Origin: Acidobacteriota bacterium
GTDB taxonomy: Bacteria > Acidobacteriota > Vicinamibacteria > Vicinamibacterales > UBA2999
NCBI GenBank assembly: GCA_947465645.1
Contig: CANIBQ010000070.1
Coordinates: forward strand, 1-25,480
Direction of reading: 5' to 3'
DNA: 25,480 bases
Shown here: positions 12,613 to 19,917 of the stretch, one piece after another
Layout: each line of letters begins with the position of its first letter
Position numbering within the stretch: position 1 is the stretch's first letter
The notes under the pieces: model-generated
What the model was told of the DNA's origin: nothing
Database searches by the model: none
The model's input: only the letters and a program-made list of their open reading frames with translations
Made by a program: the position numbers and the translations under genes

Positions 12613-14192
12613 CCAACGGTGCGAGGGTGCGAGGGTGCGACGGTCCGAGGGTGCACCGTCGCACCCTCGCACTCGCTTTGTTCCTCATCGTCCCGTCCTT
12701 TGCATTCGGACAGCCCGTCAAGGGGCTCACCGCCGCACCGCAGATCGGGCGGGCGTATCACGCCATCTTCGACGCTCGCTTCGACGACGTGCCCGGCCTC
12801 CTCGCACAGTCCTGTCCGCCCGCCCACGCCGCTGCATGCGAGGTAGTGGACGCCCTGTCGATCTGGTGGCAAATCCAAATCGATCCGTTGAACACCAGCC
12901 GCGATGCCCTGTTCCAGTCGCGTGTGGACGCGGCCATCGGCTCGGCCGAAGCATGGACCGCGCGCGAACCGGGTCGCGCCGAGGCGTGGTTCTACCTTGG
13001 CGGCGCCTACGGCGTGCGCGTGCAGTGGCGGGTGCTGCGCCGCGAGCGGCTGGCCGCGGCACGCGACGGCAAGCGGATCAAGGAGGCGCTCGAACGGGCG
13101 CTCGCCCTCGACCCTGGGCTGCAGGACGCGTATTTCGGCATCGGGCTGTACCACTACTACGCTGACGTCGCGCCCACGGCCGCGAAGATGCTCCGGTGGC
13201 TGCTGTTCCTGCCCGGGGGCGACCGCGTCAAGGGTATGCAGGAGATGCTGCGGGCCCGCAACAGCGGGCAGGTACTGCGAAGCGAGGCCGACTATCAGTT
13301 GCACGTTCTCGAGCTCTGGTACGAAAAGCGGACAGACCGCGCCTTGGAGCTGCTCGGGGGCCTGCGCCAGCGACATCCTGGAAACCCGCACTTCCTGCAG
13401 TTGATCGCGGAGATCCAGGACGCCTACCTCCACGAGATCCCGGACAGCCTCCGGACCTCGCGGGCGCTGCTCGATGCCGCGCAGAACGGCCGCGTCGCGA
13501 ACCCCTCGATGGCCGAGGCGGTCGCGCGTTTGGGCATTGCCCTGCAACTGGATCGCCTCTTCGAAACTGATGCCGCGATCGAGCACCTTCGCAGGGTGAT
13601 CGCTGCCAGGCCGACAGCGCCCTTCGGCGCCATCGCGCAGGCCCAGCTCCAACTCGGCCTGGCGCTCGACCGGGTTGGCTCGCGCGCCGAAGCCACCGCC
13701 GCGTACCGGGCCGCACTCGCCGCGATCACGCCGGAGGATCCCCTGAGGATCGGCGTGCGCGCACGCGCGGGACTCAAGGCCGCGCCGAACGCGGTGGATG
13801 CCGCGGCGTACCGCCTCTCCATCCAGGGCTGGCGGGCCCTCGAGCGAGGTGCCATTGATGAGGCAGCGCAAGCGCTGGGCGAGTCGTTGATGCTACGGCC
13901 AGCGGATCTTGTCACCCAATACAGGCAGGCTCGTCTGCTGAAGGCGCAGAAGAACGACGCCGCGGCGATGAGCCTGCTCGACACGGTGATGAGCGCGGGC
14001 GCCGCCGTTCCCCCTGCGATCTACGCGGCGGCTTGTGTCGACGCCGCGCGCATGCACGAAGAACACGACTCGCGTGCGCGTGCGATCGAGCTCTATCAAG
14101 CCGTCGGCGCGGTCGTCGGTGCCGATCGGGTCACCAGGGACGCCGCGCACGACGCGCTCGCGCGCCTGACCAGCCCCACACGCGCGCGCTGA
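12609..14192 (+). CDS. Secreted TPR-repeat protein of unknown role
   Basis: The product has 527 residues if the ATG at 12609 (ATGA overlap with ddl) is used. A signal peptide is clear (HRRTLALALFLIVPSFAFGQ). Helical tetratricopeptide-like units follow, for example AEAWFYLGGAYGVR, ALALDPGLQDAYFGIGLYHYYAD, AIAQAQLQLGLALDRVGSRAEATAAYRAAL and AALFELYQ-like segments near the end. It probably acts as a periplasmic or outer-envelope scaffold, but no partner is indicated. The first 14 codons lie in a tandem 8-bp repeat. GTG at 12651 is in frame and would give an ideal signal peptide (VHRRTLALALFLIV), so the true start may be there. Co-expression with ddl is likely from the overlap. Confidence 0.85.
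12618..12672. repeat. Tandem 8-bp repeat with a 17-bp inverted repeat at a gene start
   Basis: Five 8-nt units run head to tail from 12618: GGTGCGAG twice, then GGTGCGAC, GGTCCGAG and GGTGCACC. Part of this array (12627-12643, GTGCGAGGGTGCGACGG) is repeated in exact inverted form at 12656-12672 (CCGTCGCACCCTCGCAC), with a 12-nt loop. The right arm also encodes the start of the TPR protein's signal peptide. There is no T-tract, so it is not a terminator. The mRNA hairpin would sit over the possible GTG start at 12651. Confidence 0.8.
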
Positions 14193-14332
14193 CCGCACTT
14201 CTCATCGTCGCGCGCTACAGATGCGCGCGCCTTCATCCGACACTCTTGAACATGTGGCGAGACTTGACACCAGGCGCGAGGTTGGACGTGGCTCCAGCCG
14301 GCGTTTTTTTGACAAGCGCGTTGCTTTTATGC
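14193..14332. other. Gene-free stretch upstream of the microprotein locus
   Basis: No credible gene lies between the TPR gene stop and the microprotein promoter. A 7-bp GC-only hairpin (14209-14215 with 14223-14229, loop TACAGAT) follows the TPR gene but lacks a T-tract, so termination there is doubtful. A second TTGACA occurs at 14309-14314, but no -10 box sits at a proper distance; the nearest, TATGCT, leaves only 13 bp. Nothing else is recognised. Confidence 0.5.
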
Positions 14333-14360
14333 TTGACATCAAAAAAATCTCACCCATAAT
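14333..14360 (+). promoter_or_regulatory. Strong sigma70-type promoter for the first microprotein gene
   Basis: A perfect TTGACA (14333-14338) is followed after 16 bp by CATAAT (14355-14360, five of six matches). The spacer contains seven consecutive A residues. The surroundings are AT-rich compared with the rest of the window. The predicted start is near 14367, giving a leader of about 88 nt before the ATG at 14455. Confidence 0.75.
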
Positions 14361-14366
14361 CTACAT

Positions 14367-14454
14367 CTGGTATGAGGGTGGATGGCTCAGCCCACCAGTT
14401 GTGACGGTCAAGCAGGCCGTCGGAGGCTGAGTCGCACAACCTAAGGAGAAAACC
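14367..14454 (+). promoter_or_regulatory. Structured 5' leader of the first microprotein gene
   Basis: The leader can fold in at least two exclusive ways. One pairs GTTGTG (14398-14403) with CACAAC (14435-14440) around an inner GACGG/CCGTC hairpin (14403-14407 with 14417-14421). The other pairs CTCAGCC (14386-14392) with GGCTGAG (14425-14431). Either fold leaves AAGGAG (14443-14448) free, 6 nt before the ATG. It does not match a riboswitch class that I can name, so regulation by folding is inference. Confidence 0.4.
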
Positions 14455-14505
14455 ATGGCGAAAAAGGCTAAGGCCGCGAAGAAGAAGGCCGCAAAGAAGC
14501 GGTAG
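14455..14505 (+). CDS. 16-residue Lys/Ala microprotein, copy 1
   Basis: ATG at 14455 opens a 16-codon frame ending in TAG that encodes MAKKAKAAKKKAAKKR. It has eight lysines, one arginine, six alanines and no acidic residue. The evidence for coding is an ideal ribosome site (AAGGAG, 6 nt spacing), a strong promoter 95 nt upstream, a terminator 17 nt after the stop, and a second gene (14706-14756) that encodes the same peptide with different codons. The peptide resembles the basic Ala/Lys tails of H1-like and HU-like nucleoid proteins, which suggests binding to DNA, RNA or ribosomes; this is inference from composition only. It is far below the usual gene-calling length limit. A leader-peptide attenuator is unlikely because no biosynthetic gene follows. 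Confidence 0.8.
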   Translation: MAKKAKAAKKKAAKKR

Positions 14506-14522
14506 TTCTTCAGAAGGCTTTT

Positions 14523-14553
14523 GGGGTGCTCTGATGAGCACCCCATTTTTTTT
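14523..14553 (+). terminator. Intrinsic terminator after microprotein copy 1
   Basis: GGGGTGCT (14523-14530) pairs perfectly with AGCACCCC (14537-14544) around a 6-nt loop. An outer T-A pair can extend the stem, and eight T residues follow (14546-14553). The stem starts 17 nt after the stop codon. This is a textbook Rho-independent terminator. Confidence 0.92.
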
Positions 14554-14705
14554 GATTTGCTGCTCCCCCGTGCAATCGAGGCCGGGAGTGAGCCCGCGAA
14601 GCGAGGGGTCGCCAACACCCGGGCCGACGTGCCAGGCGGCAGAGTGCGCCGGGTCGTGGGGCGCGTACTCGCAGATCCAAACCAACGTGAAGGGAGGGAT
14701 TACAG
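14554..14705 (+). other. Spacer between the two microprotein genes
   Basis: These 152 nt are GC-rich and show no clear promoter. A weak TTGATT overlaps the end of the preceding T-tract, but no -10 box follows. The stretch shares no obvious sequence with the leader of copy 1. It ends with AGGGAGG (14691-14697), a good ribosome site 8 nt before the second ATG. A GGCCGGG (from 14580) and CCCGGGCC pair could form an imperfect stem. Copy 2 may depend on read-through of the first terminator or on a promoter I cannot see. Confidence 0.4.
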
Positions 14706-14756
14706 ATGGCGAAGAAAGCAAAGGCAGCGAAGAAGAAGGCGGCGAAGAAGCGTTAA
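14706..14756 (+). CDS. 16-residue Lys/Ala microprotein, copy 2
   Basis: ATG at 14706 opens a 16-codon frame ending in TAA that encodes MAKKAKAAKKKAAKKR, identical to copy 1. Seven of the fifteen codons after Met differ (codons 3, 4, 5, 7, 12, 13 and 16), all synonymously, and the stop differs (TAA against TAG). Flanking sequences are unrelated. This pattern points to an old duplication with selection on the peptide, not a recent copy or chance. The ribosome site is GGGAGG with about 8 nt spacing, and a terminator begins 17 nt after the stop, the same distance as in copy 1. Function is unknown; the net charge of about +9 suggests nucleic-acid or ribosome binding (inference). Confidence 0.8.
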   Translation: MAKKAKAAKKKAAKKR

Positions 14757-14773
14757 CCGCCCGTTTCGCCATG

Positions 14774-14805
14774 AAAGGGGGCGTGACGTTCCGCCCCCTT
14801 TTTTT
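14774..14805 (+). terminator. Intrinsic terminator after microprotein copy 2
   Basis: AAAGGGGGCG (14774-14783) pairs perfectly with CGCCCCCTTT (14792-14801) around an 8-nt loop, with a run of seven T residues at 14799-14805. The stop of the convergent HEAT-cyclophilin gene lies 6 nt further on (14812). Read on the minus strand the hairpin is followed by TTTC only, so it may also end that gene's transcript, less efficiently. Confidence 0.9.
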
Positions 14806-14811
14806 ATGTAC

Positions 14812-16950
14812 CTACGGCGTCGTGCCGTCGCTGATGCGGACGCGGCGCACGATATCCCAAGGCTGGATCTGGTCCACCACCGCCATCCCATCCACCACAT
14901 GTCCGAACACCGTGTAGCGTCCATCGAGGTGCGGCTGCGGTGAGTGCGTGATGAAGAACTGGCTGCCGCCGGTGTCTTCCCAGTCGAGCGCCATGCCCAC
15001 AGCGCCGCGCAGATACGGCCGCTGGTTGATTTCATCGCGAATCGTGTAACCGGGTCCGCCTTCCCCGTCGCCCCGCGGATCGCCGTCCTGGACGACGAAG
15101 TCGGGGACGACCCGGTGGACCGCGATACCGTTGAAGAAATCCTTGCGCGCCAGCGCCATGAAATTCGCCACGGTCAGCGGCGCGTCGAGGATGGCGAGCT
15201 CGATCTCGATGGTGCCGCGATCCGTCTCGATATAGGCATGCGGCGAGAAGGATGGGGCGATGAGCGCCTGGCGCTCCGACTCCTCCATCCGTCGGCCGGG
15301 GGGCGCGGGCCGAATCGCCGCCTCCACCGCCGCCGCTGGGGCACCCTGCCCGCTCAGCAGCGTCCCCGCACGAACCCGCACCGCCCAGTCGCGATCCGTG
15401 AGCGCCTCCTGCAGAAGTGGTACGGCCGCCGGTGGGTCGATCTGGTTGAGCGCGACCAGCATCGCGGCCCGCGCCACATAGGTGCTGTCGCCGTTGGTCG
15501 CCCGGTACGCCTCGATCAGCGCCGGCACGGCTGCCGGGAGCTTCATCGCGGCGAGGCCGATGGCGGCGGCGGCGCGGATCACGAAGTCATCGTCCTTCAG
15601 GCGATCGAGCAGGATGCGGTCGACGCCCGCGGCCTTGGCGGTCACGAGCCCCGCCAGCACCGCCGGAATCACGCGTTGGTCGCGGTCCCCCAGCATCATC
15701 GTCAGGCGTGCAACGCCCTGGCCGCCGGGCAGCAAGGCCAATGCAGCCGCCTGGGAGGTCCGCACGGTCCAATCGCGATCCGGGTCGAGACCCGAGAGTG
15801 TCGCGACGAATGTGTCGCCGTCGAGGCGGGCGAGGGCGCCCATCGCCGCGCCGCGTATGGCGGGCGACCGGTCCGACAGCAGATCGAGCATCAGGTCCAC
15901 ACTGTCCGCTCGCGCCACCGTCCCCAGTGCGGCCATCGCTTCGACACGAAGCGTCTGGCCCGCTTCTCCATCCGCCACGATCCGGGTCAGCACCGGTGCG
16001 GCAGCCGCGTCGCCGAGGGCGCCAACGGCGCGTATCGCCTGAATGACCACGGCAGGATCGCCGCGGCGCTGCTCCACAATCTGCCGTAGCGAGCCGGCCG
16101 CGGCCTGCGCCTTCATGACGCCCAATCCACGCGCGGCAAACGAGGCTGTGTAGCGGCCAGGCGTATTGAGCAGCGTAAGCAGGGCCGGCACGGCCCGCGG
16201 ATCGCCGAGCCGCTGCAGGGCGTAGGCAACCGGCCACCAGGTCGACACCGGCTGGCCTCCGGCGTCGAGCGTTGCGGCAGCCAGCGACTCGTACGAACCC
16301 AGCTTCACCAGCGCGTAGAGCCCGAGACGTGCGGCTTCGGCCGGCAGGGCGAGGGGGTAGCCGAGGTCGTCGGGCGCGATCCCCGTCAGGGCGCCTGCTT
16401 TGACGTGCGCCTGAACCATGGCGCTGACCAGCGGCGCGTCGGCCTTGTTGCCAATCGCGCCGAGCGCCTCGGCGGCGCGACCCTGCACCGTGGGATCGCG
16501 ATCATTCAACGCGGCCGTCAGCGCCGGCCGCGCGGCGGCGTCGCCGATCAGCCCGAGTGCAAACGCCGCCATCTGCCGCACTTCGAACTCCTCGTCCGTG
16601 AGCAGGGTCGTGAGCGGCTCGACGCCCTCAGCAAGCCCGGCGCGGCCCACCGCCAACGCGGCGCGGCGTCTGGTCCGCGCCTCGCCATCCCCGAGCAGGC
16701 GGATCAGATCCGACGGCGGAGGCGGTGCGACAATCTGGGGTTGGGTCTGCGTCGCGGGAACGAGGAGAACGGGCGGCGGGGGGTTGGGGTCGCGGAGGAT
16801 GCGCTGGTCCTCGAGCCGCATCATCCATCCGAGCCTCTCTTCCCACGTGATGACCGGAATCGTCACCACCGGGGCCGCCGCCGGGACGGTCGCGCACGCC
16901 GCGAAGCTCAAGGCCGACACGCCAAGACACGAACACAACAATCGATTCAT
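14812..16950 (-). CDS. HEAT-repeat protein fused to a C-terminal cyclophilin (peptidyl-prolyl isomerase), probable lipoprotein
   Basis: The product has 712 residues. It starts MNRLLCSCLGVSALSFAACATV, which looks like a lipoprotein signal (FAAC, residues 16-19), though Phe at -3 is not ideal. A Pro-rich linker follows, then a long array of HEAT/PBS-like helical repeats (about residues 85-540), such as VRQMAAFALGLIGDAAARPAL and VQGRAAEALGAIG. A cyclophilin domain fills about 570-711, with HRVVPDFVVQDGDPRGDG (catalytic Arg613), GSQFFITHS and HLDGRYTVFGHV. It probably isomerises prolyl bonds of exported proteins while the repeats bind clients. ATG at 16950 is preferred over one at 16977 because a TATCAT box (16973-16968) lies between them. 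It is divergent from the kinase gene and convergent with the microprotein genes. Confidence 0.9.
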   Translation of the reverse strand: MNRLLCSCLGVSALSFAACATVPAAAPVVTIPVITWEERLGWMMRLEDQRILRDPNPPPPVLLVPATQTQPQIVAPPPPSDLIRLLGDGEARTRRRAALAVGRAGLAEGVEPLTTLLTDEEFEVRQMAAFALGLIGDAAARPALTAALNDRDPTVQGRAAEALGAIGNKADAPLVSAMVQAHVKAGALTGIAPDDLGYPLALPAEAARLGLYALVKLGSYESLAAATLDAGGQPVSTWWPVAYALQRLGDPRAVPALLTLLNTPGRYTASFAARGLGVMKAQAAAGSLRQIVEQRRGDPAVVIQAIRAVGALGDAAAAPVLTRIVADGEAGQTLRVEAMAALGTVARADSVDLMLDLLSDRSPAIRGAAMGALARLDGDTFVATLSGLDPDRDWTVRTSQAAALALLPGGQGVARLTMMLGDRDQRVIPAVLAGLVTAKAAGVDRILLDRLKDDDFVIRAAAAIGLAAMKLPAAVPALIEAYRATNGDSTYVARAAMLVALNQIDPPAAVPLLQEALTDRDWAVRVRAGTLLSGQGAPAAAVEAAIRPAPPGRRMEESERQALIAPSFSPHAYIETDRGTIEIELAILDAPLTVANFMALARKDFFNGIAVHRVVPDFVVQDGDPRGDGEGGPGYTIRDEINQRPYLRGAVGMALDWEDTGGSQFFITHSPQPHLDGRYTVFGHVVDGMAVVDQIQPWDIVRRVRISDGTTP

Positions 16951-17006
16951 CGTGCGCTGCTTTCGGGATGATAGCATTCGAGAACAGCGCGCCCGTCTCC
17001 GAGCCC

Positions 17007-17645
17007 ATGTCCTTTCAATACATCGCCATCGAAGGCCCGATCGGTGCCGGCAAGAGCTCGCTTGCGGAGCGGCTCGCCGCCCGCCTCGACGCCGCCGTCG
17101 TGCTCGAGGACGCGGAGAATCCGTTCCTCGCCGATTTCTACGCCGGTCGCCCGGGCGCCGCGCTTCAGGCGCAGCTCTTTTACCTGTTGAATCGTCATCG
17201 CCAGCAGCTCACGCTTCGCCAGGCCAACCTGTTTGCACAGACCACTATCGCCGACTATCTGTTCGACAGAGACAAGATCTTTGCCTATTTGAACCTCGAC
17301 GATAACGAGCTCTTCATCTACCAGCGCCTGTTCGATCTCCTCGCGGCCGACGTGCCGGCCCCCGATCTCGTCATCTATCTGCAGGCGCCCACCGACGTGC
17401 TGCTGAGGCGGTTGAACGACCGCGCCCGCACGGCCGATGACTCCCCGCTGATCCCGTCGCCCGAGTACCTCCGGGAATTGAACGAGGCCTACCAGCACTT
17501 CTTCTTCCATTATTCGGCGACGCCGCTGCTCGTCGTGGAGACGTCCCAGCTCGATCTGCAGTCGAGCGATGAGGCGGTCGACGATCTGATCCGCCAGATC
17601 CGGACGCTCAACCGCGGCACCCGCTACTACGTGCCACGCGCCTGA
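17007..17645 (+). CDS. Deoxynucleoside kinase (dGK/dCK family)
   Basis: The product has 212 residues. The N-terminus has the P-loop GPIGAGKSS (residues 10-18), followed by ENPFLADFY, QLFYLLNRHRQQ, TIADYLFDRDKIFAYLNLDDNE and PDLVIYLQAPTDVLLRR, all as in bacterial deoxyadenosine/deoxyguanosine kinases. It phosphorylates salvaged deoxynucleosides in the cytoplasm; the exact base preference cannot be read from sequence alone. I chose ATG at 17007, which places the P-loop in its usual position. An in-frame ATG at 16968 would add 13 unrelated residues and overlap the divergent gene's promoter region. It lies 23 nt upstream of accD and may share its transcript. Confidence 0.9.
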   Translation: MSFQYIAIEGPIGAGKSSLAERLAARLDAAVVLEDAENPFLADFYAGRPGAALQAQLFYLLNRHRQQLTLRQANLFAQTTIADYLFDRDKIFAYLNLDDNELFIYQRLFDLLAADVPAPDLVIYLQAPTDVLLRRLNDRARTADDSPLIPSPEYLRELNEAYQHFFFHYSATPLLVVETSQLDLQSSDEAVDDLIRQIRTLNRGTRYYVPRA

Positions 17646-17668
17646 CCACATGCTAAAGTTCGAGGCTC

Positions 17669-18583
17669 ATGGCCTGGTTCAAGAAAACCCGGAAGCCCCT
17701 CGCCTCGTCGACGGCGGAAAAGCCGAGCCGGGTGCCCGAAGGGTTGATGGTGAAATGCCCCGGCTGCAGCCAGGTCATCTATAACAAGGATCTCGAGAAG
17801 AACCTGGCCGTCTGCCCCAAGTGCGCGCACCACTTCCGCATCGGCGCCACCGAACGGCTGGCCAGTCTCTTCGATGACGGAAAGTGGACCGAACACTTCC
17901 CCGATCTCACCTCGAACGATCCGCTGAAGTTCACCGACACCAAGCCGTACCGGGATCGCCTTCGCTCTTCAATCAAGAGCACCGGCCTGAAGGACGCGGT
18001 CATCGTGGCGACCGGCTGCCTCGACGGCCTCGACGTCGTCATCGCCGCCATGGAGTACTCGTTCATCGGCGGCAGTATGGGCGTGGTGGTCGGGGAGAAG
18101 ATTACGCGGGCCATTGAGATTGCGGTCGACCGCCGCCAGCCGGTCATCATCGTGTCCTGCTCGGGCGGCGCGCGGATGATGGAGGGGGCGCTGTCGCTCA
18201 TGCAGATGGCAAAGGTGTCCGCTGCCCTGGCCCGGCTCGACCGCGCGAAGCTTCCGTACATTTCGGTGCTCACGGACCCGACCACGGGCGGCGTCACTGC
18301 GAGCTTCGCGATGCTCGGCGACCTCAACATCGCGGAGCCCAAGGCGCTGATCGGGTTTGCCGGTCCACGCGTCATCGAGCAGACCATTCGACAAAAGCTG
18401 CCGGAAGGATTCCAGCGAAGCGAATTCCTGGTCGATCACGGCATGATCGACCTGGTGATCGACCGCCGCGAGCTGAAGAACGCGATTGCGCGGGCGCTCC
18501 GGTTCATGCGCGCGCTGCCGGCGCCAGTCGAGGTGGAAACGCCGGCCGTCGCCGGCGCGGTGGACCCGGAGCGGCAGAGCTGA
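17669..18583 (+). CDS. accD: Acetyl-CoA carboxylase carboxyltransferase subunit beta
   Basis: The product has 304 residues. It has the N-terminal zinc ribbon (Cys30, Cys33, Cys49, Cys52) and then the crotonase-like core with FIGGSMGVVVGEKITRA, SCSGGARMMEG and LTDPTTGGVTASFAMLGD. It pairs with AccA to move the carboxyl group from biotin to acetyl-CoA, giving malonyl-CoA for fatty-acid synthesis. Length and motifs are normal. ATG at 17669 starts MAWFKK, as in many AccD proteins. TGCTAAAGT a few bases upstream could be a -10 element but is weak. The stop codon overlaps the likely start of folC; accD-folC adjacency is common. Confidence 0.96.
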   Translation: MAWFKKTRKPLASSTAEKPSRVPEGLMVKCPGCSQVIYNKDLEKNLAVCPKCAHHFRIGATERLASLFDDGKWTEHFPDLTSNDPLKFTDTKPYRDRLRSSIKSTGLKDAVIVATGCLDGLDVVIAAMEYSFIGGSMGVVVGEKITRAIEIAVDRRQPVIIVSCSGGARMMEGALSLMQMAKVSAALARLDRAKLPYISVLTDPTTGGVTASFAMLGDLNIAEPKALIGFAGPRVIEQTIRQKLPEGFQRSEFLVDHGMIDLVIDRRELKNAIARALRFMRALPAPVEVETPAVAGAVDPERQS

Positions 18584-19902
18584 CAGCAGTCGAGCGGCTG
18601 TTCGCGCTCGAGACGTTCGGCATCAAGCTCGGGCTCACCAACATCACGCACCTGTGCACGGCGCTCGGCAATCCCCAGAACGCTTTTACGTCCGTGCATG
18701 TCGCGGGGACCAACGGCAAGGGTTCGGTCACCGCGATGATTCACTCCGCCCTGGTCGCCGAGGGCGTCCGGGCGGCGAGATACACCTCACCGCACCTGGT
18801 CGATCTCGTCGAACGCTTCGTCATCGGGTTTGATCCGGTTGACGCGGCAACCCTCGAAGCCGTGGCGGCGGACGTGCTCGACTGCGCCGACCGGCTGCAG
18901 GCCGAGCACGTCCTCACCGTGCACCCCACCTTCTTCGAAGCCGCGACGGCCATCGCATTCGAGCTGTTCCGGCGGGCGCAGGTCGAAGTGGCGGTGATCG
19001 AAGTGGGCCTGGGCGGACGATTCGACGCCACCAACGTGCTCACGCCGCCGGTCGGCGTGATTACGTCGATCGGCCTCGATCATCAGCAGTATCTCGGCGA
19101 AACGATCGAGGCCATCGCGTTCGAGAAGGCCGGCATCGTCAAGGCGGGGATGACCATCGTCACCGGTTCCTTGCCGGTGCCCGCGATCAACACCATACGC
19201 CTGGCTGCGGCGACGCGCGGCGCGCGCCTCGTCGAGGCGGCCGACGATGCACGACTCGAGAGCATCATGAACGACGGCCGCGCCACTGTGACGATCGAGA
19301 CCCCGGCGGGTCACTACGGGCCCGTCCATCTTGGACTGCGCGGCGGGCACCAGGTTCAGAACGCGCTCGTCGCAGTCCGCGCGATCGAGGCGCTGCGTGA
19401 CCAGGGGTGGGTGATATCGAGCGAGGCGATCGAGGGCGGCCTCAGCTCGGCCGACTGGCCTGCACGCCTCGAGCTTCTGGTGCTGCCTGGAGGGAAACGC
19501 GTCCTGCTCGACGCCGCGCACAATGTCGACGGCGCCCGCGCACTCGCGGCGTACCTCGAGGCGTGGCACCCCGAGCGTCCGTCGCTGGTCGCTGGCGTCA
19601 TGCGCGACAAGGACGTCGGCGGCATCTTCGCCGCGCTGCTGCCGGTGACCTCGTCCGTTATCGCAACGGCCGCAGACACGCCGAGGGCGATGCCGGCGCA
19701 GGAGCTCGCGGAACGGATCGAGGCATGTCGCGCCGCGCTCGGCACCACGCGTTCGGCGGCGCATACCGTGCACGCCGAGGCCGATCCGCTGGTGGCCGTG
19801 GATGAGGCGCTCGCACGTGGAGATACCGTGTGTGTCGCCGGCTCGATCTTCCTCGCGGGCGCGGTTCGCGACGCCCTCAAGCGGCGTGCTATCCTGCGAT
19901 GA
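18580..19902 (+). CDS. folC: Bifunctional folylpolyglutamate/dihydrofolate synthase, probable CTG start
   Basis: The product has about 440 residues and adds glutamate to folates (and probably to dihydropteroate) using ATP. It has GTNGKGS (P-loop, residues 43-49), YTSPHLVDLVERF, EVGLGGRFDATN, TSIGLDHQQYLGET and LLDAAHNVDGA. The conserved N-terminus (VERLFALETFGIKLGL) begins just after the accD stop, yet no ATG, GTG or TTG precedes it in frame. CTG at 18580 overlaps the accD TGA and has GGAG 8 nt upstream, so it is the best start. A GTG at 18694 would remove 38 conserved residues, including the helix before the P-loop. The gene identity is certain; the start is inferred. Confidence 0.93.
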   Translation: MTAVERLFALETFGIKLGLTNITHLCTALGNPQNAFTSVHVAGTNGKGSVTAMIHSALVAEGVRAARYTSPHLVDLVERFVIGFDPVDAATLEAVAADVLDCADRLQAEHVLTVHPTFFEAATAIAFELFRRAQVEVAVIEVGLGGRFDATNVLTPPVGVITSIGLDHQQYLGETIEAIAFEKAGIVKAGMTIVTGSLPVPAINTIRLAAATRGARLVEAADDARLESIMNDGRATVTIETPAGHYGPVHLGLRGGHQVQNALVAVRAIEALRDQGWVISSEAIEGGLSSADWPARLELLVLPGGKRVLLDAAHNVDGARALAAYLEAWHPERPSLVAGVMRDKDVGGIFAALLPVTSSVIATAADTPRAMPAQELAERIEACRAALGTTRSAAHTVHAEADPLVAVDEALARGDTVCVAGSIFLAGAVRDALKRRAILR

Positions 19903-19917
19903 TTCCCAACATTTCTG

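Noticed and set aside
14221..14430. Plus-strand ORF of 69 codons upstream of the microprotein
   Set aside because: It runs through the promoter and leader, has no ribosome site and no recognisable features.
14455..14553. Lys-rich leader peptide plus terminator as an amino-acid attenuator
   Set aside because: No biosynthetic or transport gene follows on the same strand, both copies end in full terminators, and the peptide is conserved between copies beyond its lysine codons.
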